Shown: positions 1 to 5,778 of the stretch, piece after piece
Numbering within the stretch: the first letter of the stretch is position 1
Layout: every line of letters begins with the position of its first letter
Assembly: GCA_900313545.1 (NCBI GenBank)
Contig: OMRS01000121.1
Span: 1-8,255, forward strand
Reading direction: 5' to 3'
Source: an uncultured Eubacteriales bacterium
GTDB taxonomy: Bacteria > Bacillota_A > Clostridia > Christensenellales > Aristaeellaceae
DNA: 8,255 nucleotides
Made by a program: the position numbers and the translations under genes
The notes under the pieces: generated by a model
Seen by the model: only the letters and a program-made list of their open reading frames with translations
Databases searched by the model: none
Told to the model about the DNA's origin: nothing

Positions 1-1
1 C

Positions 2-562
2 TATTATGTGGTGACACACCAGAACCACGGCGGGTTTTCCAGTCTGCAGGTTGAGCAGCAGATATCGTCGGAAGGCGGGACCAACCCGCAGGGAATGAAT
101 ATCTATGACAATCTGATTCATGTGACGGACAGGGAGCTTCCGGCTCTCTTTGATGCCTTCAGGGATTCAGACAGGCCGGTGCTGGTGGTGCTCTTCGGCG
201 ACCATGCGCCATCAGGTATCGGCATCGAGTATGGTGATTCCCTGGAAAAGCAGTATTTCAAATACACCACGCCGCTGCTGGTATGGAGCAATTTCGGCTA
301 TGAAATGCCGGAAAAAGACAGGACGGAGATCGCCACCTACCGTCTGGGGGCCAGTATTCTGAAGGCGCTTGGATACGGCGCGGATCCCTATCTGAACAGC
401 CTGTCGGACCGGCCGGACCTGTTTTTCCGGCCGGGACTGGTGGCCCGTAAAGGCACACTGGTCCAGGAACCCGAAACCTGGCAGGAAGAAAATGGACGGC
501 TGTGGATGCTGCACTATGACCGGCTGTACGGGCAGCGGTATGCCTCGCCGGTCAGCCCCTGA
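2..562 (+). CDS. LTA synthase/sulfatase-family protein, C-terminal part (5' end outside window)
   Basis: This is the tail of an alkaline-phosphatase-superfamily enzyme of the LtaS/sulfatase type. Such enzymes are membrane proteins whose extracellular domain transfers glycerol-phosphate, or a similar phospho-group, onto envelope polymers. The reading frame is open from base 2, so the gene starts upstream; 186 residues plus the stop are visible. Two family signatures can be seen. The first is the THQNHGGF segment at 14-37, whose NH histidine matches a substrate-contacting His of LtaS. The second is FGDH at 194-205, whose Asp and His correspond to metal ligands of the superfamily. The following YTTPLLVWSNF stretch is also typical. 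No membrane segment lies in the visible part, as expected because those are N-terminal. Substrate cannot be assigned: LTA synthase, a phosphoethanolamine transferase or another sulfatase-like enzyme all remain possible, with LtaS-like the best fit. Confidence 0.85.
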   Translation, partial: YYVVTHQNHGGFSSLQVEQQISSEGGTNPQGMNIYDNLIHVTDRELPALFDAFRDSDRPVLVVLFGDHAPSGIGIEYGDSLEKQYFKYTTPLLVWSNFGYEMPEKDRTEIATYRLGASILKALGYGADPYLNSLSDRPDLFFRPGLVARKGTLVQEPETWQEENGRLWMLHYDRLYGQRYASPVSP

Positions 563-567
563 ACGAC

Positions 568-598
568 AAAAAGCGATGGCCCGGGACGGTCCATCGCT
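568..598 (-). terminator. Intrinsic terminator reading leftward (dus side)
   Basis: AGCGATGG at 572-579 pairs with CCATCGCT at 591-598 around an 11-nt loop. The run of T residues is present only on the minus strand (complement of A 568-571), so it fits a leftward transcript, most simply that of the dihydrouridine synthase gene ending at 798. On the plus strand the stem is followed by GAGGGG, so it would at best be a T-less end for the LtaS-like gene. The roughly 200-nt distance from the dus stop codon is longer than usual. Confidence 0.7.
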
Positions 599-628
599 GA
601 GGGGATTGGGAAGGAGAAAAAGACGGGA

Positions 629-796
629 ATGAATATCAGCATCCGTATGCTGCCCGGACTGGTGCTGCTTCTGGCGGGCGCTGGCATGACGCTGGCCTCG
701 GGAAAGGTCGCGCGGGTTCCCGAACGGGAACCCGCAGTCAAGATTGCAGGCGTGCTGGTCTGCGCCCTGGGGGCACTGCTGGTGTTTGTGCGGTAG
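629..796 (+). CDS. Small two-TM membrane protein, hypothetical (55 aa)
   Basis: Not recognised. The ORF starts at ATG 629 behind an AAGGAG at 611-616 (a rather long 12-nt spacing) and ends with TAG 794-796. The 55-residue product would have one hydrophobic segment at about residues 8-24 (LPGLVLLLAGAGMTLA), a short charged linker (KVARVPEREPAVK, about 26-38) and a second hydrophobic segment at about 39-54 (IAGVLVCALGALLVFV). It should therefore span the membrane as a hairpin. It sits 66 bp behind the LtaS-like gene on the same strand and stops one base before the convergent dus stop codon. The terminator for dus lies on its far side, so a dus transcript would run antisense across this ORF. The linker is encoded by a perfect inverted repeat. 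It could be a genuine small membrane protein or a chance ORF; the hydrophobic pattern and RBS favour coding. Confidence 0.5.
   Translation: MNISIRMLPGLVLLLAGAGMTLASGKVARVPEREPAVKIAGVLVCALGALLVFVR
712..735. repeat. Perfect 10-bp inverted repeat inside the small ORF
   Basis: GCGGGTTCCC (712-721) and GGGAACCCGC (726-735) are exact reverse complements separated by GAAC. Neither strand has a T run after it, so it is not an intrinsic terminator. It falls between the two hydrophobic segments of the 55-aa ORF and encodes part of the RVPEREPA linker. Confidence 0.8.
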
Positions 797-797
797 G

Positions 798-1751
798 TCA
801 CGTTTCCGCAAAGCCCGGATGTTCCCGCAGGGCGCAGGTGTCCAGCATCGAATGGAAGGCGTCCAGGTACTCCTCCAGAAGCCGGGCTTTGCGGATGGCC
901 TTGAGGGGTTTGCGGGGAGAGGCAAAGCAGGACGCCATGTATTTGCCGATTTCCCGCATGCGCCCCAGGGCGGCATGCCGGTCATAGCGGGTGAGGACTT
1001 CGTCGAGCAGCTCCTGATGGAAGCCGGACAGGTCATCAAGGCAGAGCGGCGCCCCGCCCCTGACCTCCCGGGCGAGGGCGGGATTGGCGATGAGTCCGCG
1101 GCCCACCATGATCCCTGCAAATCCGGGAAAGGACGCACAAAAGCGCCGGCACGCAGGGGCGTCAAAGAGATCCCCGTTGTAGAAAACGGGGAAGGGGCTG
1201 CCCTCAAGGTGGGGCAGCACGGCCTCCGGAAAGGGGTGCCCGCTGTACTGCTGGGCCCGGGTCCGGGCATGAACGATGAGGCGCAGCAGAGGGTAGTTCC
1301 GGTAAATCTCCATGAGACGGTCAAATTCACCGACGGCGGTGTATCCCAGCCGCGTCTTGATGGAGATGCGAAGGGGAGAGGCGGCGAAGATTTCGTCAAG
1401 GAACAGTTCCAGACGGCTGCAGGAGGAGAGCATGCCGGCTCCCTTGCCCTTGGCGGTGACCGTGCCTGAGGGACATCCCAGGTTGAGGTTCACCTCGGAA
1501 TACCCCAGATCTGAAAGCATCCGCGCCACCTCCAGAAAGTGGTCCGCACGGGCGGCGAGCACCTGGGGGACCAGGGCAACGCCGGAGTTGTTTTCCGGCA
1601 GTACATCGGCAATTTCCTTGCGGGTCAGGCCCCCGGCGGTGGGGGAGAGAAAGGGCGTCATATAGCAGTTAACGCCGGGAAAGCGGGCGGCATGGAGCCT
1701 CCGGAAGGCGGCGTCCGTAATCCCCTGCAGGGGAGCCAGTTCAATCCACAT
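798..1751 (-). CDS. dus: tRNA-dihydrouridine synthase (Dus family)
   Basis: FMN-dependent enzyme that reduces specific uridines in tRNA to dihydrouridine using NAD(P)H in the cytoplasm. At 317 aa it has the usual length. Motifs in order: APLQGITDAAFR (residues 6-17, FMN-site start), NLNLGCPSG with the catalytic Cys93, KGKGAGML (101-108), KTRLG (132-136), HARTR (161-165), NGD (192-194) and GIMVGRGLIANP (213-224, phosphate binding). The C-terminal part from about residue 235 is helical, as in the family's tRNA-binding domain. The LPENNSGVALVPQ stretch (51-63) recalls a Dus branch seen in Bacteroidota and Clostridia; this is from memory. Start ATG 1751 has GGAGG at 1758-1762, 6 nt upstream. The gene is divergent from the MATE gene across 81 bp and convergent with the small ORF. 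Which tRNA position it modifies cannot be told from sequence. Confidence 0.95.
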   Translation of the reverse strand: MWIELAPLQGITDAAFRRLHAARFPGVNCYMTPFLSPTAGGLTRKEIADVLPENNSGVALVPQVLAARADHFLEVARMLSDLGYSEVNLNLGCPSGTVTAKGKGAGMLSSCSRLELFLDEIFAASPLRISIKTRLGYTAVGEFDRLMEIYRNYPLLRLIVHARTRAQQYSGHPFPEAVLPHLEGSPFPVFYNGDLFDAPACRRFCASFPGFAGIMVGRGLIANPALAREVRGGAPLCLDDLSGFHQELLDEVLTRYDRHAALGRMREIGKYMASCFASPRKPLKAIRKARLLEEYLDAFHSMLDTCALREHPGFAET

Positions 1752-1768
1752 GGAAGTCCTCCGTGGGT

Positions 1769-1783
1769 CGGGCAGTGTGCCCG
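1769..1783. repeat. Hyphenated palindrome in the dus/MATE intergenic region
   Basis: CGGGCA (1769-1774), GTG, TGCCCG (1778-1783): 6-bp arms around 3 bases, just upstream of the dus ribosome binding site and between divergent starts. Possible operator or leader hairpin for dus. No clear -35/-10 pair was found in this 81-bp region, so its role is open. Confidence 0.5.
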
Positions 1784-1804
1784 GAATGATGAAAGTTCAG
1801 GAAA

Positions 1805-1820
1805 GCCGCCGCACTGCGGC
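1805..1820. repeat. GC palindrome upstream of the MATE start
   Basis: GCCGC (1805-1809) and GCGGC (1816-1820) are reverse complements. The inner CCGCA-C-TGCGG (1809-1819) is a second nested palindrome. It ends 12 bases before the MATE ATG. Its lower-strand core GCAGTG is also present in the upper strand of the neighbouring palindrome at 1769-1783. It may be an operator or a leader hairpin. Confidence 0.45.
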
Positions 1821-1832
1821 GTGAAGAGGGAC

Positions 1833-3209
1833 ATGGATCGGGAATCGACATTCCGGCAGCTGCTGGTTCTGGGCTGGCCGGTCATGGTGGAGGAAGCGCT
1901 GACGACGCTGGTGCAGTATGTGGATACGGCCATGGTGGGCCGTATCGGCGCAGCGGCCTCGGCGGCGGTGGGGCTGACGGGACCGGTCACCTGGCTGGTG
2001 AATGCCCCGTTGTGGGCCATGGGAACAGGGGTTCTGGCGGTGATATCCCGGGAGATGGGGGCGGGCAACCCCCGCAGAGCCCGGCAGACGGCGGTCCAGG
2101 CCCTCTGGATCGCCGCCGGCGCGGGACTGCTCCTGTTTTTGCTGACGGAGGCCATTGGTCCGGTGCTCCCTGGAATCATGGGTGCGGAGGCCAGCCTCTG
2201 TCCGCTGGCCAGTGCCTATTTCATGATCGTCTGTGCGCCCATGGTGTTTCGGGCGCTGTTCATTGTGCTGGCCAGTGCGCTGCGGGCGGTCGGGGATACA
2301 AAAACGCCCATGCGGATTTCCCTGATGGTCAATCTTCTCAACATCACGCTCAATGCCCTGCTGATCTTTCCGTCAGGGCAGGTGGAGGTGCCGGGCACAG
2401 CCCTGAGGCTGCCCGGCTTCGGCCTTGGCGTGCGCGGCGCCGCGCTTGCCACCGCCTGCGGGTATGTGGCCGGCGGACTGCTGATGGTGCGGGCCATATG
2501 GCGCCATCCGGTCATCAGCCCCGGACAGGAGCGCCTGGCCCCGCAGAAAAACCTGCTTGGCGCGTGCCTTCGGATCGGCATGCCGTCGGCGGTGACCCGC
2601 GTGATTTCCTGCCTGGGGCATGTGGTCTTCGCGTCTCAGGTGACCCGTCTGGGCACGCGTGCCCTGGCGGCGCATTCCCTGGCCATTACAGCGGAAGAGG
2701 GTTTTTATATCCCGGGATACGGGCTCCAGGCGGCTGTTGCGGCGACCTGCGGCCATGCCGCAGGTGCGGGAAGGGAAGACCGGGTCCGGCATACGGCCCG
2801 AACGGGGATTGTCATGACCGTCATTTTCATGTCGCTGACCGGTCTGGTGCTGTTCCTCATTCCGGAATGGATGATGCGCCTGTTTACACGGGACCCCCAG
2901 GTGATCCTCGCCGGGGCGCAGGTATTGCGCATTGTGGCGGTGTCAGAGCCTTTCTTCGGTGCGGCCGTCATTCTGGAGGGCGTATTCAATGGCATCGGGG
3001 ATACCCGCGCGCCCATGTTTTTTTCCCTGCTGTCCATGTGGGGGGTGCGCATTGCCCTGACACAGGGGGTGATCATGCTGACCTCCCTGGGACTTCCGGC
3101 GGTCTGGGGGTGCATGGTGCTGGGAAATCTGTCCTATCTTCTGATGCTGTCTGCCCATTATCTGCGGGGACGCTGGCGCTGCCGGACAGAGGGCCCGATG
3201 GAGATGTAG
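1833..3209 (+). CDS. MATE-family multidrug/cation antiporter
   Basis: Inner-membrane efflux pump of the MATE (NorM/DinF-like) family, which exports drugs or metabolites in exchange for Na+ or H+. The 458-aa length and about 12 hydrophobic segments match the family. The N-terminal WPVMVEEALTTLVQYVDTAMVGRIG segment (about residues 15-39) is the classic first MATE helix. The two homologous halves each carry the loop motif: RAVGDTKTP (151-159) and NGIGDTRAP (386-394). The EEGFYIPGYGLQAA stretch in the second half is also typical. ATG 1833 is chosen because it puts the first helix at the normal place; the AGAGG ahead of it is weak and close, and an in-frame GTG at 1821 is the alternative. The long open frame further upstream is antisense to dus. 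A membrane phosphatase gene follows after 49 bp. Substrate is unknown. Confidence 0.93.
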   Translation: MDRESTFRQLLVLGWPVMVEEALTTLVQYVDTAMVGRIGAAASAAVGLTGPVTWLVNAPLWAMGTGVLAVISREMGAGNPRRARQTAVQALWIAAGAGLLLFLLTEAIGPVLPGIMGAEASLCPLASAYFMIVCAPMVFRALFIVLASALRAVGDTKTPMRISLMVNLLNITLNALLIFPSGQVEVPGTALRLPGFGLGVRGAALATACGYVAGGLLMVRAIWRHPVISPGQERLAPQKNLLGACLRIGMPSAVTRVISCLGHVVFASQVTRLGTRALAAHSLAITAEEGFYIPGYGLQAAVAATCGHAAGAGREDRVRHTARTGIVMTVIFMSLTGLVLFLIPEWMMRLFTRDPQVILAGAQVLRIVAVSEPFFGAAVILEGVFNGIGDTRAPMFFSLLSMWGVRIALTQGVIMLTSLGLPAVWGCMVLGNLSYLLMLSAHYLRGRWRCRTEGPMEM

Positions 3210-3258
3210 TGTATCATGCGTGATCCCAAACCACAAGAACACGTGCAGGAGGCGTATT

Positions 3259-5055
3259 ATGAAACCGAAACCCAGCCTGATCCGCATTATCCGCATCCGT
3301 TTCGCGATGGCGGTGGCCATCGGGATTGCACTGACCCTGGTGAGCGTTTCCATCCTGGAGTCGAACCGCGTCCAGAAGAAGGCTCAGGATCTCCTTCACG
3401 ATGCCAGTATGGACGTGATCAACAGCATCATAATCCTGACGGATGACGGCATCTCCGAAATGGTCGATGCGGTATGCAGTCTGATCCTCAGCAAGGAGGA
3501 GATTACTCCGGAAGACCTTCAAAGTGCGGTCAAAGCAACGGATTCCAGCATCATCCTCTTTCAGAAATCCGGAGGGGAGATGCTCAGCAGCGATCCATTG
3601 TCCCCGGATAACGGCTTTCCTGAAAAAAGTGCGGGAAAAAAGTTTATGGCAGATCTTCCGTATCTGCAGACGGAGATTTTCGTGACAGATGACGGGGACA
3701 GTCTGAGGAAAGGAGAGTCCCTGGTCTGGGGAGGCCAGCGCTTTGAAAAAGGACTGATCCTGCTGGGCATGGACCTCAAACACCTGAATGACCAGTTTCC
3801 GCGTGTGGCCATGCGCTCGGCCATCGCCCGCAGGATCGGGGAAACAGGCTGGATGGAGATGGAAATCCTTCCTGAAGGGGAAACGGCGCAGGAAACGCCC
3901 TTTGCCGGGGAGTTTGCCGGGGAATTTGTGAGCGACGGACAGATGAGAAAGGGCGTCTATCAGGAGATACCGGTGTATTACAGATCCTTTACGGTGGGAA
4001 TCGCGCATTTTCTGGCGCTGATTCCCACAGAAGAGATGGAGCGCACCTGGTGGCATGGCCTGATCAACAGCATGGTGCCCATCTGCTGTATTTTCGGCCT
4101 GGTGACGGTGCTGCTTGGAGTGTTTCTTGACAGAAGCGTGGTACGGCCCCTGCAGCAGGTGGAGAAGGTGCTCGAGCGGATCACCAACGGAGAGACCCGG
4201 GAAATTGTCGACGTCCGTGTGTCGCGGGAATTCGAACATCTGAGCGACGGCATCAATGCCACCGTCAGGTCTTTGAATGAAAGCCACGAGGAAATCAACC
4301 GGCGCATCCGGATGGAGATGGAGATGGCCAAAAACGTCCAGCTGTCGGTCCTGCCGATGCTGCCGGAACAGATTCCCGGGGTGGATCTGTTTGCCATGAC
4401 CCGTCCCTGCCGGGAAGTCGGAGGGGATTTCTACGATTTCTTCCTGAACCGGGGGCAGCTGACACTCCTGATTGCCGATGTTTCCGGAAAAGGAGTGCCG
4501 GCAGCCATGTTCATGATGTCGGCCAGGGCCAAGCTGAGAACCTGGCTGGAATCCGAGCGCCCTCTTAGCGAGGCGGTGACGCTGGCGAACCGGGACATCT
4601 GTCTGGACAGCGAGAACAATGACATGTTTGTCACCGCTCTGATCGTACGGCTGGATATGGCCACCGGAAGGACGGAGATGGTCTGTGCGGGACACAATCC
4701 GCCGGTGCTTGAGATCAGCGGGCAGATGAACCTGCTGCGCATGCGGCCAGGTTTTGTGCTGGGCGGCATGAGCGGAACCAGGTACCGGACGGAAGTTCTC
4801 CAGCTGAAAGCGGGGGACACGCTGCTGCTCTATACCGACGGAGTGACGGAAGCCCTGAACGCCTCAGGAGAAATGTACGGGGAGAAGCGGCTTCTGGAGC
4901 GGATGCGCACGCTGCAGGGCAGCCGGAAACAGGCCGGTGAGGGACTTCTGGCGGACATCGACAGCTTTGCCCGGGGGACGGAGCAGACCGATGACATCAC
5001 GATGGTGGCCTTGGCCCTCGGGGAGGACTTTGGCCAGACGGCTCCGGCTCCCTGA
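3259..5055 (+). CDS. Membrane sensor HAMP / PP2C (SpoIIE-RsbU type) serine phosphatase
   Basis: 598-aa transmembrane phosphatase. Order: TM1 (about 15-33), extracytoplasmic sensor region (about 34-263, Cache-like but not assigned with confidence), TM2 (about 268-290), HAMP (about 291-345, starting DRSVVRPL), a short coiled coil with KNVQLSVLP (358-366), then the PP2C domain to the end. The metal-site motifs are intact: VGGDFYDFF (387-395), IADVSGKGVPAAMF (405-418), AGHNPP (477-482), YTDGVTEA (525-532) and EQTDDITMV (575-583). Enzymes of this class dephosphorylate a serine on a STAS anti-anti-sigma factor, coupling an external cue to sigma release or another partner switch. No STAS or anti-sigma gene lies in the window, so the target is elsewhere. 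ATG 3259 follows AGGAGG (3247-3252) by 6 nt; an ATG at 3220 lacks such a site. It probably shares a transcript with the MATE gene. Confidence 0.92.
   Translation: MKPKPSLIRIIRIRFAMAVAIGIALTLVSVSILESNRVQKKAQDLLHDASMDVINSIIILTDDGISEMVDAVCSLILSKEEITPEDLQSAVKATDSSIILFQKSGGEMLSSDPLSPDNGFPEKSAGKKFMADLPYLQTEIFVTDDGDSLRKGESLVWGGQRFEKGLILLGMDLKHLNDQFPRVAMRSAIARRIGETGWMEMEILPEGETAQETPFAGEFAGEFVSDGQMRKGVYQEIPVYYRSFTVGIAHFLALIPTEEMERTWWHGLINSMVPICCIFGLVTVLLGVFLDRSVVRPLQQVEKVLERITNGETREIVDVRVSREFEHLSDGINATVRSLNESHEEINRRIRMEMEMAKNVQLSVLPMLPEQIPGVDLFAMTRPCREVGGDFYDFFLNRGQLTLLIADVSGKGVPAAMFMMSARAKLRTWLESERPLSEAVTLANRDICLDSENNDMFVTALIVRLDMATGRTEMVCAGHNPPVLEISGQMNLLRMRPGFVLGGMSGTRYRTEVLQLKAGDTLLLYTDGVTEALNASGEMYGEKRLLERMRTLQGSRKQAGEGLLADIDSFARGTEQTDDITMVALALGEDFGQTAPAP
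3901..3924 (+). repeat. 12-bp tandem duplication in the sensor domain
   Basis: TTTGCCGGGGAG is followed directly by TTTGCCGGGGAA, giving FAGE-FAGE in the extracytoplasmic part of the phosphatase (residues 215-222). The frame is kept. It looks like a replication-slippage duplication in a tolerant loop. Confidence 0.7.
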
Positions 5056-5064
5056 GGGATCCGC

Positions 5065-5093
5065 AAAAGAAAAAGACAGGCCTGTGGCCTGTC
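5065..5093 (-). terminator. Intrinsic terminator of the 179-aa gene; overlaps its stop codon
   Basis: GACAGGCC (5075-5082), TGT, GGCCTGTC (5086-5093) is a perfect 8-bp stem with a 3-nt loop. On the minus strand it runs into TTTTTCTTTT (complement of 5065-5074), a strong leftward terminator. Its stem includes the first two bases of the TGA stop (5092-5094) of the minus-strand gene. The phosphatase gene ends 19 bp before it from the other side; on the plus strand the tail is only AGTTTG, so rightward termination would be weak. Confidence 0.85.
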
Positions 5094-5631
5094 AGTTTGC
5101 GCAGTGCGCTTTGGATACGGGAATTTCAGGCGGCGGGGCGCCCACATAGGGCATGGGCGCGGTGAGCTCCCCGAGCTGCCCCAGGATGAAGGGATAATAC
5201 CCTTCGCCGTGTTCCTGCCAGAATCGCACGGAATCGTACACCCGGAGCAGGGAGCGCACCGGTGCGGTCATGCGCGTGCGGAACTGCTCCCGGGGCAGAC
5301 GAAGGGGAATATCCGGATTCACATGGGGATCAAACGCCATGAGGCAGGCATGCGCGATGCGCTTGCCGCCTTCCCCGATGATCCCGTCAAAGCGGGTCAG
5401 CCGGTCCTTCTCCCACTGGGTATAGAGTCGGTACAGGGCATTGGCGATGCCGGGAATCAGGTTTTCCTCGGTTACCCTGGCGGGGTAGCGGCGGTGGACG
5501 GTGATCAGGTTGGTTTCAATATACAGCAGGGTCTCCAGATAGGGTTCCTCCCCGCAGGGCGGGATTTCTCCAAATTCCCGGCGGGCCTGGTCCACATAGG
5601 AGAGCAGCTGCGAAAGGCTGGGTGATTCCAT
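5092..5631 (-). CDS. Hypothetical protein, 179 aa
   Basis: Not recognised. The product is soluble, with no signal peptide or membrane segment. It is mostly helix-like and rich in charged and aromatic residues (for example YLETLLYIETNLITVHRRYP near residues 29-48), and has a Pro-rich tail (APMPYVGAPPPEIPVSKAHCAN). No catalytic or metal motif stands out. ATG 5631 is preferred because a consensus promoter lies at 5696-5723 and every upstream in-frame start (ATG 5697, ATG 5718, TTG 5745) falls in or before it. That ATG has only AAGGA 2 nt away; a better AGGAGG is 21 nt upstream with a hairpin in between. The gene lies between galM (same strand, with its own terminator) and the convergent phosphatase gene, and appears to be a single-gene unit. 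Codon use resembles its neighbours, so coding is very likely. Confidence 0.8.
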   Translation of the reverse strand: MESPSLSQLLSYVDQARREFGEIPPCGEEPYLETLLYIETNLITVHRRYPARVTEENLIPGIANALYRLYTQWEKDRLTRFDGIIGEGGKRIAHACLMAFDPHVNPDIPLRLPREQFRTRMTAPVRSLLRVYDSVRFWQEHGEGYYPFILGQLGELTAPMPYVGAPPPEIPVSKAHCAN

Positions 5632-5640
5632 GATCCTTGC

Positions 5641-5658
5641 GGGGCAGATGCCCCTCCT
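5641..5658 (-). promoter_or_regulatory. Shine-Dalgarno partly folded into a hairpin, 179-aa gene
   Basis: On the minus strand AGGAGG (complement of 5653-5658) runs into GGGGC-ATCT-GCCCC (complement of 5641-5654), a 5-bp GC stem with a 4-nt loop. The last two G of the Shine-Dalgarno sequence are in the stem. The ATG is 21 nt from AGGAGG, too far for normal initiation unless the hairpin shortens the distance. Confidence 0.5.
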
Positions 5659-5695
5659 CTCTTTCTGAAGGAATGGGATGCCCGGAGGCGGATTC

Positions 5696-5723
5696 ATTAT
5701 ACACAAGTTGTCCTGCATGACAA
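5696..5723 (-). promoter_or_regulatory. Sigma-A-type promoter of the 179-aa gene
   Basis: On the minus strand: -35 TTGTCA (complement of 5718-5723), 16-bp spacer, -10 TATAAT (complement of 5696-5701). The -10 is a perfect consensus. Transcription would start near 5689, giving a leader of about 58 nt before ATG 5631. It lies just past the galM terminator, so this gene is transcribed on its own. Confidence 0.8.
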
Positions 5724-5746
5724 GAACACCTTCGGCTTTTTCCAAT

Positions 5747-5771
5747 AAAAAGGCGCCGCGTCGGCGGCGCC
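5747..5771 (-). terminator. Intrinsic terminator of galM
   Basis: GGCGCCGC (5752-5759), GTCG, GCGGCGCC (5764-5771) is a perfect 8-bp GC stem. On the minus strand it is followed by TTTTT (complement of 5747-5751). It starts 7 bp beyond the galM stop codon and separates galM from the next minus-strand gene. Confidence 0.9.
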
Positions 5772-5778
5772 TGCGGGA

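Noticed and set aside
212..1399. Long minus-strand open frame across the LtaS-like gene end and dus
   Set aside because: It overlaps the real dus frame and the LtaS-like gene; its product is Pro/Arg/Ser-rich shadow sequence with no motif. GC-rich DNA gives long open antisense frames.
744..1469. Plus-strand open frame opposite dus
   Set aside because: Antisense to the well-supported dus gene, no ribosome binding site, and low-complexity Gly/Ala/Arg translation.
1539..1832. N-terminal extension of the MATE gene to 1539
   Set aside because: The extension lies antisense to dus and its translation is not membrane-like; the MATE first helix begins shortly after ATG 1833.
2012..3223. 403-codon plus-strand frame overlapping the MATE gene
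   Set aside because: Gly/His/Arg-rich +1-type shadow of the MATE coding sequence, with no membrane segments or motifs.
3214..4695. 493-codon minus-strand open frame opposite the phosphatase gene
   Set aside because: It is the antisense of a gene with complete PP2C motifs. Its translation is His/Gln/Arg-rich without domain features.
5632..5745. Longer form of the 179-aa protein starting at TTG 5745 or at ATG 5718 or 5697
   Set aside because: These starts lie within or upstream of the promoter at 5696-5723, and TTG 5745 touches the galM terminator. The RNA from this promoter would not contain them.
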